Source of the DNA: Deltaproteobacteria bacterium
GTDB lineage: Bacteria > Myxococcota_A > UBA9160 > UBA6930
Length of the DNA: 35,184 nucleotides
Direction: 5' to 3'
Assembly (NCBI GenBank): GCA_016875395.1
Contig: VGRF01000036.1
Span: forward strand, 1-35,184
The first letter of the stretch is position 1; each line of letters starts with the position of its first letter. The notes beneath the pieces were generated by a model. That model made no database searches. It saw nothing but the letters and a program-made list of their open reading frames with translations, and was not told the origin of the DNA. Positions 22,821-32,532 of this stretch are shown one piece after another. Position numbers and translations under genes: made by a program.

Positions 22821-23977
22821 CGCGACACCTGCACGCGCTTCGCGAGCTGACTCCCTAACACCTCGGCCGCTTCGCTGACCATCTCGGCGAGGATCTCCGC
22901 CGCGGGCCGCTGCTTCGTCACGAGGCCCGCGGTCTGGCCCGCTGCGTTCATCAGCAGCTCGTGCCGGCTCGCTTGCTCGATCGAGTACTGGAGATCGCGG
23001 ATCAGCGCGCCCTGCGCGCCCATCGGCAGCGCCTGCAGACCCTCGCGCTCCCACGCTTCGATGAGCGGGTTCGTCACGTTGCGCATCGTCTTGCCGCTGT
23101 AGAGGCGCGTGATCACCGTGTCCTCCGCAGCGGCGGCGAGGATGCGCTGCTTCTGCAGCGCGGGCTGATTCGCTTCGTTCGCGACGAGGAACGCAGTGCC
23201 GCACCACGCGGCCTCGCAGCCGAGCGCGAGCACGCCGGCGAGCGCGCGTCCCGTCGTCACGCCGCCGGCCGCGATCACCGGCTTCGGCGCGACCGCTTCG
23301 ATCACCTGCGTCACGAGCGCGAGCGTGCCGATCTTGCCCGTGTGCCCGCCCGCTTCGGTGCCCTGCGCCACGACGTAGTCCGCGCCGTCGGCGGCGACTT
23401 GGCGCGCCGCCTTCACCGTGCCGACGAGCGAGAGGATCGTCGTGCCATTCGCGCGCAGCGCAGCGGCGAACGGCTTCGGCGTGCCGAGACCCGACGCGAA
23501 CACGGGCACCTGTTCCTCCAACAACACTTCCATCTGCGCACCCGCCCAGCTCTCGCCGGGCTTCACCCACGAGCCGCCGTCGCCGCGCGCGGGCGGCGCC
23601 TGCTTCAGCTCGATGCCGAGCGACTGCGCGATGCGCGCGATCGCGTCGAGGTGCGTCTTCGGCAGCTTGTCCGCGCGCGGCGGCGCAGCGGCAGCGGCGT
23701 TTCGCGGCACGAGGAAGTTCGGCGACAAGAGCAGGTCGACGCCGAAGGGCTTCTTCGTCAGCAAACGCAGCTTGCGGATCTCGCCGCGCAGCACTTCGGG
23801 CGAGTACGCGACACCGCCGATGATGCCGAGCCCGCCCGCGTTCGATACGGCCGCCGCGAGCTCCGCAGTCGCGACGGGCGCTCCGGTGCCTGCGACCGGT
23901 CCCATGCCTGCGAGCACGACGGGGTACTCGATACCGACGCGATCGCAAAGGGCAGTACGAAGTGTGGGGCGCGACAT
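22817..23977 (-). CDS. Nitronate monooxygenase-like FMN enzyme (IpdC-like candidate)
   Basis: 386 aa TIM-barrel flavoprotein. VGIEYPVVLAGMGPVAG at the N-terminus, LAAAVSNAGGLGIIGG, DYVVAQGTEAGGHTG (phosphate and catalytic His), PKPVIAAGGVTTGRALAGVL and CEAAWCGTAFLV match the nitronate monooxygenase/FabK-like family. In steroid degraders a member of this family, IpdC, acts in C/D-ring catabolism; given the IpdF/FadE30/FadD3-like genes nearby this is a reasonable candidate, but I cannot distinguish it from a general nitronate monooxygenase. ATG 23977 has GAGGAG about 7 nt upstream and starts 1 nt after the DUF2087 stop, so the two are coupled. Confidence 0.82.
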   Translation of the reverse strand: MSRPTLRTALCDRVGIEYPVVLAGMGPVAGTGAPVATAELAAAVSNAGGLGIIGGVAYSPEVLRGEIRKLRLLTKKPFGVDLLLSPNFLVPRNAAAAAPPRADKLPKTHLDAIARIAQSLGIELKQAPPARGDGGSWVKPGESWAGAQMEVLLEEQVPVFASGLGTPKPFAAALRANGTTILSLVGTVKAARQVAADGADYVVAQGTEAGGHTGKIGTLALVTQVIEAVAPKPVIAAGGVTTGRALAGVLALGCEAAWCGTAFLVANEANQPALQKQRILAAAAEDTVITRLYSGKTMRNVTNPLIEAWEREGLQALPMGAQGALIRDLQYSIEQASRHELLMNAAGQTAGLVTKQRPAAEILAEMVSEAAEVLGSQLAKRVQVSR

Positions 23978-23978
23978 C

Positions 23979-24428
23979 TCAGCTCTCCTCGCTCTCGGGC
24001 GCCGCATGGTGCGTCAGCGCAGCGCGCCGCGCCTTCTTCTCCGCGGCTCTGCGGTCCTGCTCCGCGAGATAGGCCGCCACCGTCGCGCGCAGGTTCGCGT
24101 CGTACACCTCGACGTCGAACGCCACCGCCTTCGGCGGAAAGCCCACGCGATACGCGCTGCCATTGCGCGTGCGCTCGAGGTAGCCGTAGTCGACGAGCGT
24201 GCGGCGCAGCGCGACGTGATCGATCTCGATCGCGGGCGCAATCTCGCGCAGCCAGCGCTTCAGCTGCTCGTTCACCTCGCGCTCGCTGTACGTCGCCTTC
24301 TCGTCGAGCTCGAGCGTGATGCTCTTCATCAGAATCTCGCGATCGCGCCGCCCACGCGGAAAGCCGCGCGGCCCGCGATCGGCGCCGAGCTTCAGCACGC
24401 GCTCCACGAATTCTTCCAGCGAGATCAT
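23979..24428 (-). CDS. DUF2087 domain protein
   Basis: 149 aa. The centre reads TYSEREVNEQLKRWLREIAP, then HVALRRTLVDYGYLERTRNG-SAYRV, the DUF2087 signature of a small winged-helix-like domain often fused to or encoded with transcription regulators. The C-terminus is a charged helix (YLAEQDRRAAEKKARRAAL). It may act as a DNA-binding or accessory protein; no direct evidence. ATG 24428 gives a compact N-terminus MISLEEFVERVLKLGADRG; the upstream extension is a shadow of the GFA-like gene. It is coupled to the downstream nitronate-monooxygenase-like gene. Confidence 0.78.
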   Translation of the reverse strand: MISLEEFVERVLKLGADRGPRGFPRGRRDREILMKSITLELDEKATYSEREVNEQLKRWLREIAPAIEIDHVALRRTLVDYGYLERTRNGSAYRVGFPPKAVAFDVEVYDANLRATVAAYLAEQDRRAAEKKARRAALTHHAAPESEES

Positions 24429-24464
24429 GGGGGCGTAGAGTAGGCGCAGCGCGAAGGAGACTCG

Positions 24465-24869
24465 ATGCTGCGAGGCAGCTGTTTGTGCGGGCGGATTCGG
24501 TACTAAATCGACGGCGAGCTCGGGCCGCTCGGGAATTGTCACTGCCGGACGTGCCGCAAGGCGCATTCGGCCGCGTTCAACACCTCCGCGCGCGTGCCGC
24601 GCGAGCGCTTCCGCTGGACCGCAGGTGAGAGCGAAGTGGTCGGCTACGAATCGACGCCGGGCAAGACGCGGTACTTCTGCGCGCGCTGTGGCTCGCACCT
24701 GATCGCGGCGTGGAAGGATCAGGCGCACGTCGTGCTGCGCGTCGGCTCGCTCGACGACGATCCCGGCATGAAGCCGCGCATCCACATCTGGACTTCACAC
24801 AAGGCGCCCTGGCACGAGATCACCGACGCGCTGCCGCAGTTCGCGGAGGCGCAGCCCGCGCCGAAGTGA
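24465..24869 (+). pseudogene. GFA-family (CENP-V-like) zinc protein with in-frame TAA
   Basis: From ATG 24465 (AAGGAG 7 nt upstream) the frame reads MLRGSCLCGRIRY, then TAA at 24504-24506, then IDGELGPLGNCHCRTCRKAH and onward without interruption to TGA 24869. All zinc ligands of the glutathione-dependent formaldehyde-activating (GFA) family are intact: CLCG, CHCRTC and CARCGSHL. The TAA replaces the position where family members have Glu (RYEIDG), a single G-to-T change. It is either a very recent nonsense mutation or a base-call error. An internal ATG/GTG restart would lose the first zinc cysteines. Confidence 0.8.
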
Positions 24870-24870
24870 A

Positions 24871-25368
24871 TCAGCGCGCTGGCGCCTCCGGCGGCTTCGC
24901 CTCGGGATAGCGCCCCGAGTACGCGTGCCCGTAGCCCCAGCGGAAGTAGAGCGGCACCGCCGGATGGCCGCCGACGCGCACGCCGAGACGCATCAACTCG
25001 CCGTAGCCGGGACTCGTTACGGACGCGACGCACTCGCCGAGCTTCGCGTCGGCACGCTTGCGGTCCTCGGCAGAGCCGCCGCACCAGTAGGCGTAGTCGT
25101 GCTCTTCGCAGCAGTGCCGCCAGTCCGACTCGCCGAAGCGGTCGAGCCACCACGAGCAGCCGTCGAAGCGGAACGGAATCGTGGGCAGACCCGCGGGCTC
25201 GCCGTGCTCCGTGCACCACTCGGCGGCCCGCGCCTCGATCTTGGCGGCTTCGCCCGCGTCGCGGTCGTACGGCGGGGCCGTGTGATGCGAGAGGGACGTG
25301 CACGAGGTGAAGACGACGATGCCGAGAAACGCCGAGAGGGGGAGGAGCAGCAGCAAGGCTCGCTTCAT
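24871..25368 (-). CDS. Lipoprotein with phospholipase-A2-like CCxxHD motif
   Basis: 165 aa. MKRALLLLLPLSAFLGIVVF-TSC is a lipoprotein signal with lipobox TSC. The mature part has FDGCSWWLDRFGESDWRHCC followed by EEHDYAYWCGG and DRKRADAKLGECV. The CCxxHDxxY arrangement resembles the catalytic His-Asp of the phospholipase A2 fold, and a family of small bacterial proteins with DGCS...CCxxHDxxYW is known to me only as uncharacterised. It may hydrolyse or bind phospholipid in the envelope; this is unproven. Start 25368 is chosen for the signal peptide. The 3' end is 1 nt from the convergent GFA-like gene. Confidence 0.72.
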   Translation of the reverse strand: MKRALLLLLPLSAFLGIVVFTSCTSLSHHTAPPYDRDAGEAAKIEARAAEWCTEHGEPAGLPTIPFRFDGCSWWLDRFGESDWRHCCEEHDYAYWCGGSAEDRKRADAKLGECVASVTSPGYGELMRLGVRVGGHPAVPLYFRWGYGHAYSGRYPEAKPPEAPAR

Positions 25369-25405
25369 CGCGCGAGCATAATCAGTGCGACGGGAGGCGC
25401 TCGCG

Positions 25406-25801
25406 ATGCAGCTGCTCGACCACGTCTCGATCACGCTGCGCGACCTCGCGCGCGCGAAGCCGTTCTACCGCGCCGTGATGGCCGCGCTCGGCGCGCGCGA
25501 GGCGTACGACGAGCCCCGCGCGATCGGCTTCGGCGAGCGCAACTCGGGCCGAGACGACGCGCACTCCTACCTCAGCGTGTTCGAGTCGCCGGCCGCGAGC
25601 CCCGATGCGCGGCGCCACGTGTGCCTGCGCGCCGCAAGCCGCGCGCAGGTCCGCGCCTTCCACGCCGCAGGCCTCGCGCACGGCGGCGCGAGCGCAGGCG
25701 AGCCCGGCCCGCGCAGCGACTACCACGCCACGTACTACGCCGCATTCCTCGAAGACCCCGAAGGCAACCGCATCGAGGCCGTGTGCCATCGCTCCGAATG
25801 A
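25406..25801 (+). CDS. VOC-family (glyoxalase-like) protein
   Basis: 131 aa, single VOC half-barrel pair: MQLLDHVSITLRDLARAKPF YR at the start, and EDPEGNRIEAVCH at the end, where the final Glu-type metal ligand pattern E-A-V-C is kept. It has the length of the common bleomycin-resistance/dioxygenase-like one-module VOC proteins. Substrate unknown. ATG 25406 follows GGGAGG by 8 nt. It diverges from the lipoprotein gene, with start codons 37 nt apart. Confidence 0.85.
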   Translation: MQLLDHVSITLRDLARAKPFYRAVMAALGAREAYDEPRAIGFGERNSGRDDAHSYLSVFESPAASPDARRHVCLRAASRAQVRAFHAAGLAHGGASAGEPGPRSDYHATYYAAFLEDPEGNRIEAVCHRSE

Positions 25802-25890
25802 CACGAGCGGCGTGAAGAAATTTTCGCGGGCACCGGCGCACCGCCGCGCGGGCGGCGTAAGAATGCGCGGAGCCAACACGGTGCACGCGC

Positions 25891-27210
25891 ATGCAGACCG
25901 ACAGCGACAGCGTCCAAGCCAGCGATCTCGAAGACGCGTGGCCGTTCCTCGATTCTGAGGAGCGGCTCGAAGGCTTCCGCTTGCTCGCACCGCACGAGGC
26001 CGAGCGCTTCTTCACCGCGCTCGATGCGCGCGAAGAGTGCGCGCTGCTCGCGACCTTCACGCCGACCGAGCGCCAGCTTTGGATGCGGCAGCTCGAGCCC
26101 GACGACGCCGCCGACGTGGTGCAGGCCGCGCCGGCGGAGCAGCGCGAGACGCTGCTCGGCGCGCTCGACGCCGCCGCGCGCCGCGAAGTCGCGGCGCTCA
26201 TGGCCTACGCGGAGGACGACGCGGGCGGCCTGATGAGCCCGCGCTACGTGCGCCTGCGCCCCGAGATGACGGTCGACGAGGCGATCGCGTACCTGCGGCG
26301 CGCGGCGCGCGAGCGCGTCGAGACGATCTATTACATCTACGTGCTCGACGCGGAGAATCGCCTGCTCGGCGTCGCCTCGTTCCGCGAGCTGTTCGCGGCG
26401 CCCTCGGACAAGCTCGTGCGCGACATCATGCGCACGCGAGTGATTACGGTGCGCGACGACCTCGATCAGGAAGAGGTCGCGAACGTGATCGCCGAGAACG
26501 ACCTGATGGCCGTGCCGGTGGTGAACGCCGCGGGGCAGCTACAGGGCATCGTGACGATCGACGACGTGGTCGACGTGGTGCGCGAAGAGGCGACCGAGGA
26601 CATCCAGAAAATCGGCGGGAGCGCGGCGCTCGACCTGCCATACCTCGAGACCAGCGTGCTCGACCTCGTGAGGAAGCGCGCGGTGTGGCTCACCGTGCTG
26701 TTCATCGGACAGTTCCTCACCACGGCCGCGATGGGCTTCTTCGAAGACGAGCTCGCGCGCGCGATCGTGCTCTCGCTCTTCATCCCCCTCGTGATCTCGA
26801 GCGGCGGCAACGCGGGCTCACAGGCCTCGACGCTCGTGATCCGCGCGATGGCGATGGAGGAAGTGAGGCTGCGCGACTGGTGGCGCGTGCTACGCCGCGA
26901 GGTCGTGATCGGCCTCTTGCTAGGAGTCGCGCTCGGCGCAATCGGCCTCGCGCGCGTCGTCCTCTTCCCCGGCGCAGAGAGCACGTTCGGCGAGCACTTC
27001 GTGGCGGTGGGCGTGACCGTCTCGCTCTCGCTCGTGTGGATCGTGATGTGGGGCGCGACCGCCGGCGCCATGCTCCCTTTCGCGCTGCGGCGCTTCGGCT
27101 TCGACCCCGCCAGCGCGAGCGCGCCGTTCGTCGCGACGCTCGTCGACGTGACGGGCCTCGTGATCTACTTCAGCGTCGCGACCGTGGTGCTGAGCGGGAC
27201 GCTGCTGTGA
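25891..27210 (+). CDS. mgtE: Magnesium transporter MgtE
   Basis: 439 aa with the full MgtE layout: N-terminal superhelical domain (LAPHEAERFFTALDAREECA; EPDDAADVVQAAPAEQRETL), then AYAEDDAGGLMSPRYVRLRP leading into two CBS domains (about residues 125-245; IMRTRVITVRDDLDQEEVAN, MAVPVVNAAGQLQGIVTIDD), then five membrane helices with SSGGNAGSQASTLVIRAMA, the pore and selectivity region. It imports Mg2+ and closes when cytosolic Mg2+ fills the N/CBS domains. No Mg-sensing leader is visible in the ~90 nt upstream. The downstream VOC gene starts 10 nt after the stop. Confidence 0.93.
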   Translation: MQTDSDSVQASDLEDAWPFLDSEERLEGFRLLAPHEAERFFTALDAREECALLATFTPTERQLWMRQLEPDDAADVVQAAPAEQRETLLGALDAAARREVAALMAYAEDDAGGLMSPRYVRLRPEMTVDEAIAYLRRAARERVETIYYIYVLDAENRLLGVASFRELFAAPSDKLVRDIMRTRVITVRDDLDQEEVANVIAENDLMAVPVVNAAGQLQGIVTIDDVVDVVREEATEDIQKIGGSAALDLPYLETSVLDLVRKRAVWLTVLFIGQFLTTAAMGFFEDELARAIVLSLFIPLVISSGGNAGSQASTLVIRAMAMEEVRLRDWWRVLRREVVIGLLLGVALGAIGLARVVLFPGAESTFGEHFVAVGVTVSLSLVWIVMWGATAGAMLPFALRRFGFDPASASAPFVATLVDVTGLVIYFSVATVVLSGTLL

Positions 27211-27220
27211 GGACTTCGCC

Positions 27221-27586
27221 ATGGCCACCGCCCGCTACCTCGTGCGCGACGTCGCCGCCGCAGTCGCCTTCTACACGCAGCGCCTCGGCTTCGCGCTGAA
27301 GCAGAGCTTCGGGCCCGCGATGGCGATGGTGGCGCGCGGCGACCTGACACTTTGGCTTGCAGGCCCGCCCTCTTCCGCCGCGCGCGCGATGCCCGATGGG
27401 CGCAAGCCGGAGCCCGGCGGCTGGAACCGCATCGTGATCGAGGTGAGCGATCTCGCCGCGCTCGTCGCCGAGCTGCGCGCCGCGGGCGTGCCGTTCCGCA
27501 ACGAGATCGTGCGCGGCCCCGGTGGGCAGCAGATTCTGTGCGAGGACCCGTCGGGGAATGCGGTGGAGCTGTTTCAGGCGGGGTGA
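27221..27586 (+). CDS. VOC-family protein, second copy
   Basis: 121 aa. MATARYLVRDVAAAVAFYTQRLGFALKQSFGPAMAMV is the first beta-alpha-beta-beta-beta module; IVIEVSDLAALVAELRAAGV and ILCEDPSGNAVELFQAG form the second, the latter with the Glu metal-ligand position. Family members include fosfomycin/bleomycin-resistance-like and dioxygenase-like proteins; the substrate is unknown. It follows mgtE by 10 nt and is probably co-transcribed with it. It is not closely similar to the VOC protein at 25406. Confidence 0.83.
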   Translation: MATARYLVRDVAAAVAFYTQRLGFALKQSFGPAMAMVARGDLTLWLAGPPSSAARAMPDGRKPEPGGWNRIVIEVSDLAALVAELRAAGVPFRNEIVRGPGGQQILCEDPSGNAVELFQAG

Positions 27587-27593
27587 GCCGCGC

Positions 27594-27767
27594 TCAACAG
27601 CAGCTCCGCCTTCCCTCCGCCCTGCGCGCGAGCGCGCAGCGGACGCTGTGCGCGTCGCTTCCTACCTGCGTGACGCCGACGAAGCCGCGCAGGAAGTCGC
27701 GCAGCGCGGCGAGGAAGCGCTCGCCGCAAGCGAAGAGCGCAGCGAGCCGGAGGCGAGCGAGGTTCAT
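27594..27767 (-). CDS. Small ORF after cstA, possible degenerate YbdD-like
   Basis: 57 aa reading MNLARLRLAALFACGERFLA, then ALRDFLRGFVGVTQVGSDAH. CstA genes are commonly followed by a ~65-aa YbdD/YjiX-family gene with the pattern LR...MVGVPDYD.Y..H; the segment RDFLRGFVGV is suggestive, but the rest does not fit and the C-terminus (AEGRRSCC) is not typical. It starts 12 nt after the CstA stop. This may be a degenerate or frameshifted YbdD gene, or chance coding-like sequence. Confidence 0.3.
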   Translation of the reverse strand: MNLARLRLAALFACGERFLAALRDFLRGFVGVTQVGSDAHSVRCALARRAEGRRSCC

Positions 27768-27778
27768 CGCTGTGACCA

Positions 27779-29809
<2,031 letters not shown>

Positions 29810-29858
29810 GCGCGACCTCCCTGAGAAACGCGCGCATTCTCCGCGACCCCCGCAGGCC

Positions 29859-30055
29859 GCGCACCTGGGACGCACGTGCACCAAAGCGCGCACAGGGGAC
29901 GTACGTGCACCGAGTCGCGCACATGGGACGTACATGCACTTCGGTGCGCGTGCGTCCCAGGTGCGCGCACAAGTGCATGTACGTCCCCTGTGCGCGCACA
30001 TGTGCAGGTGCGTCCCAGGTGCGCGCAGATGTGCGTGTACGTCCCAGGTGCGCGC
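29859..30055. repeat. REP-like array, three inverted plus four direct units, 29-bp period (cluster 3)
   Basis: Minus-strand units start at 29939, 29910 and 29881, and plus-strand units start at 29944, 29973, 30002 and 30031. Spacing within each arm is exactly 29 bp. Each unit reads roughly GTGCNNGTACGTCCC, then NGGTGCGCGC, followed by 4 variable bases (for example ACAA, ACAT, AGAT). The two arms face away from a 4-bp centre at 29940-29943, so the whole is a large cruciform-capable palindrome. It fills the space between the cstA start and the EamA stop codon. No direct evidence for function; RAYT-type transposase-linked REP is the best analogy. Confidence 0.85.
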
Positions 30056-30056
30056 C

Positions 30057-30980
30057 CTAGGCGCGCCGGCCGCCCGCGCTCGTCGCGATGCTGCCCGCTA
30101 CCACGCACGCGGCGCCGAGCCAACTCGTGGCGTCGAGGCGCTCGGCGGGCACCGCGCCCGCGGCGAGCGAGGCGATCGCGAGCGTCACGAGCGGGCCCGC
30201 CGCGAGCAGCGCGGAGACGCGCGAGGCCTCCCAGTGCGCGAGCGCAGCGGCGAGCGCGCCGTAGCCGAGCAGCGTGTTCGCCCCGCAGAACGCGACGAGG
30301 CCCCAGCCGCGCGCATCGAGCGCGGCGAGCTGCGCGGGCTCGGCGAACGGCGTGAAGCAAACCGCGCAGCCCGCGTAGAGCAGCAGCATCAGCGCCTGCG
30401 AGGGGAGCCGCACGAGCAGCTGCTTCTGCGCGAGGCCGTAGCCAGCCCACGTGATCGAGGCGAACACGATGAGCAGCACGCCTGAGAAGTAGCGATCGAG
30501 CTCGCTCGCGAGCTGTGCGAGCTGCGCCCAGCTGAACGTGACGAGGCCGACGACGAGCGTCGCGAAGCCGGCCCACTGCACACGCGTGAAGCGCTCGCCG
30601 AACACGAACAAGCTGCCGAGCGTGAGCAGCACCTGCGCGAGCTGGATCAGCACCTGCGCGCTTGCGGGCGTCGTGCGCTGCAAGCCCACGAGGTACGCGA
30701 TGTAGTTCGCGGCCAGGCCGGCGACGGCGAGCGCGAGGAGCAGCCAGCCGCCACCTGCGAGCTTGCGCAGCTCGGGCAGCTCCCTGCGCGCTGCGAGCCA
30801 CGCGAAGAGTGCGACGCTCGCGATCACGAAGCGCGCCCACGTGAGCGTGAGCGGCGTGACGCGCGCGAGCGCGCCGGCGAGCGCGAACGGCAGCACGGCC
30901 CACAACAACATCGTCGTCGCCGCGAAGCCCGCGCCGAGCGCGACCTCGCCGCTGGGCTTGTGCAGCGCGGTCTCGCTCAC
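30057..30980 (-). CDS. EamA/DMT-family permease
   Basis: 307 aa with ten predicted membrane helices in two EamA repeats: TMLLWAVLPFALAGALARVT, WARFVIASVALFAWLA, NYIAYLVGLQRTTPASAQVL (repeat 1) and IVFASITWAGYGLAQKQLLV, GYGALAAALAHWEASRVSAL, LAAGPLVTLAIASLAAG (repeat 2). DMT exporters export metabolites or amino acids; the substrate is unknown. GTG 30980 overlaps the TGA of the upstream hypothetical gene by 4 nt, so they are co-translated. The TAG stop touches the REP array, which may help define the mRNA 3' end. Confidence 0.86.
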   Translation of the reverse strand: MSETALHKPSGEVALGAGFAATTMLLWAVLPFALAGALARVTPLTLTWARFVIASVALFAWLAARRELPELRKLAGGGWLLLALAVAGLAANYIAYLVGLQRTTPASAQVLIQLAQVLLTLGSLFVFGERFTRVQWAGFATLVVGLVTFSWAQLAQLASELDRYFSGVLLIVFASITWAGYGLAQKQLLVRLPSQALMLLLYAGCAVCFTPFAEPAQLAALDARGWGLVAFCGANTLLGYGALAAALAHWEASRVSALLAAGPLVTLAIASLAAGAVPAERLDATSWLGAACVVAGSIATSAGGRRA

Positions 30981-31441
30981 TCCGGCGCGTCCCCGTTCGG
31001 CCAGCTCAGCTCGCCGTCGCCTTGCAGCGACACCGACAGATCCACGGACTCGCACACGCCATCCGCGAACAGAAGGCCGAGGCCCGCGTCCTCGATGCGG
31101 TGGAAGCGCAGCGCGTCGTCCGATGCTTCCTCGTCGAGCGCGAGCGCGCCGATGGGCGCGAGCGCGCGCTTGGCCTCGGCCTCGCGCATGCCGATCGGCC
31201 GCACTCCGCGCACGGAGGTGCTCTCGGCCTCGCACACGACGAGCGTCAAGCGGCCTCCGAGGTCGGCGTCGAAGTAGAGCGAGAAGCCGAAACGCTCGTA
31301 GTGCCAACCGAAGCGCACGCCAGCGAGTTCGTCGTCTTCCTCGATGCGGTCGGGCTCACCCGCGCGCGCGCGGGCTTCGTCGCGCGTCATGCCGAGCCGC
31401 ACGCGGCCGATGCCCCAGCGCGGGTGAATCTGCGGCTGCAT
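30977..31441 (-). CDS. Hypothetical protein, unknown
   Basis: 154 aa, not recognised as a named family. The start MQPQIHPRWGIGRVRLGMTR-DEARARAGEPDRIEED has the G-x-I/V-R-LGMTRDE-ARxxxGEP pattern found at the start of many small proteins with a SmpA/OmlA-like or immunity-like beta-sandwich fold. The rest is acidic and mixed alpha/beta with no catalytic motif, no signal peptide and no membrane helix. ATG 31441 has GAGGAG 8 nt upstream. The gene overlaps the EamA permease start and is divergent from the GDT1-like gene, with a strong inverted repeat between them. Confidence 0.75.
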   Translation of the reverse strand: MQPQIHPRWGIGRVRLGMTRDEARARAGEPDRIEEDDELAGVRFGWHYERFGFSLYFDADLGGRLTLVVCEAESTSVRGVRPIGMREAEAKRALAPIGALALDEEASDDALRFHRIEDAGLGLLFADGVCESVDLSVSLQGDGELSWPNGDAPE

Positions 31442-31456
31442 CGTGTCTCCTCGGCG

Positions 31457-31498
31457 GCCGCCTAGCGTGACCGCGGGCCGCGTCGCACGCTAGGCGGC
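31457..31498. promoter_or_regulatory. 13-bp perfect inverted repeat in divergent promoter
   Basis: GCCGCCTAGCGTG (31457-31469) and CACGCTAGGCGGC (31486-31498) are perfect arms with a 16-nt spacer, sitting symmetrically between the two divergent genes. Further out, CTCCTCG (31447-31453) and CGAGGAG (31502-31508) continue the symmetry and are the ribosome-binding sites of the two genes. It could be a regulator binding site or a hairpin affecting both leaders. The 72-nt gap is too short for a yybP-ykoY-type riboswitch. Confidence 0.45.
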
Positions 31499-31513
31499 TC
31501 ACGAGGAGCTGCG

Positions 31514-31792
31514 ATGGATCTGCGCCTGTTCGCCACCGTGTTCGCGAGCGTGTTCGTCGCCGAGCTCGGCGACAAGACGCAGCTCGCAACGATGCTCTAC
31601 GCCTCCGACCGCGCGCACCCGAAGCTCACCGTGTTCGCAGCTTCCGCGAGCGCGCTCGTGCTCACCTCGGCGCTCGGCGTGCTCGCGGGCGGCGTGATCT
31701 CGGAGTACGTGAGCCCGCGCGTGCTGCGCTGGGTCGCGGGCGTGGGCTTCATCGCAGTGGGCGTGTGGGTGCTGCTCTCTCGGGGAGACTGA
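31514..31792 (+). CDS. GDT1/TMEM165-family membrane protein (single repeat)
   Basis: 92 aa. VFASVFVAELGDKTQLATML carries the signature ELGDKTQL of the GDT1/UPF0016 cation transporters, and helices near residues 35-60 and 70-88 follow. The short form encodes one of the two repeats of full-length GDT1, so the protein must dimerise to transport Mn2+/Ca2+, as in other bacteria with half-size members. There is no second copy next door, so homodimer formation is the simplest reading. GAGGAG lies 6-11 nt before the ATG. The next gene starts 1 nt after the stop. Confidence 0.88.
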   Translation: MDLRLFATVFASVFVAELGDKTQLATMLYASDRAHPKLTVFAASASALVLTSALGVLAGGVISEYVSPRVLRWVAGVGFIAVGVWVLLSRGD

Positions 31793-31793
31793 C

Positions 31794-32504
31794 TTGCTGA
31801 AGATCAAGCTCGACCACGTCGCGATCGGCGCGCATGCGATCGCCGATGCGGAGCCCATGCTGGAAGTCGCGCTCGGCGGCGTGAAAGCGGGCGGGCACGC
31901 GAGCGGGCCGCCGTTCGGCTTCATGCAGTGGGTGTACGCCGACGGCGGGCGGATCGAGGTGATCTTCCCGCTCGGCGACGACGGCTTCCTGCACCGCTTC
32001 CTCGCGCGCGGCGGGCCGCGCGTTCATCACGTCACGTTCAAGGTCTCGAGCCTCGACGCGATGATCGAGCGCGCGACGGCGATGGGTTACGGCATCGCGT
32101 CGCAGGACCGCAGCGATCCGTACTGGCAGGAGGCGTTCCTCCACCCGAAGCAAGCGCAGGGCATCGTGATTCAGCTCGTCGAAGCACACGAGCGTCCCGA
32201 CGACTCACACATGCCGGACGCGACGGAGGCGCCCGGCGCCGCGTGTGTGAGCGGGCCGCGCCTAACAAGCACGAGCGCAGAGCTCGCGCGCCGGCAGTGG
32301 GGCGAGCTGATGGGCGGCAACGAGAGACGCAGCGGAAGCGCGCTCGTGTTCGCGTGGCCCGACTCGCCGCTCACGATCACGGTGGACATGGACGCGAGCG
32401 AGGAGCCCGGCCCGCGCTGCATCGAAGTCACCGCGCCGCGCGCGCTCGCGCTGCCCGTAGGCCCCGCGCCGAAGCTCGGGACGCGCTTCGTGCAGCGCCC
32501 ATAG
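31794..32504 (+). CDS. VOC-family protein, epimerase-like
   Basis: 236 aa. The first ~135 residues are VOC-like: KIKLDHVAIGAHAIADAEPM, FGFMQWVYADGGRIEVIFPL, VHHVTFKVSSLDAMIERATA and QGIVIQLVEAHE, resembling methylmalonyl-CoA-epimerase-type proteins with two His/Glu ligand positions. The C-terminal ~100 residues (MPDATEAPGAACVSGPRLTS, WPDSPLTITVDMDASEEPG) look like a second, diverged VOC module. The substrate is unknown. Start is TTG 31794, with GGGGAG 6 nt upstream and 1 nt after the GDT1-like stop; CTG 31797 would be equally close. Confidence 0.75.
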   Translation: MLKIKLDHVAIGAHAIADAEPMLEVALGGVKAGGHASGPPFGFMQWVYADGGRIEVIFPLGDDGFLHRFLARGGPRVHHVTFKVSSLDAMIERATAMGYGIASQDRSDPYWQEAFLHPKQAQGIVIQLVEAHERPDDSHMPDATEAPGAACVSGPRLTSTSAELARRQWGELMGGNERRSGSALVFAWPDSPLTITVDMDASEEPGPRCIEVTAPRALALPVGPAPKLGTRFVQRP

Positions 32505-32532
32505 TCGGACGCCGCCCGTAACTTTGCGCGCC

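Noticed and set aside
25802-25890. Magnesium-sensing leader (M-box) before mgtE
   Set aside because: The gap is about 90 nt, too short for the ~160-nt M-box, and no matching stems are apparent.
31442-31513. Manganese riboswitch (yybP-ykoY type) before the GDT1-like gene
   Set aside because: Only 72 nt separate the two divergent genes and a simple dyad fills most of it; no conserved riboswitch loops are visible.
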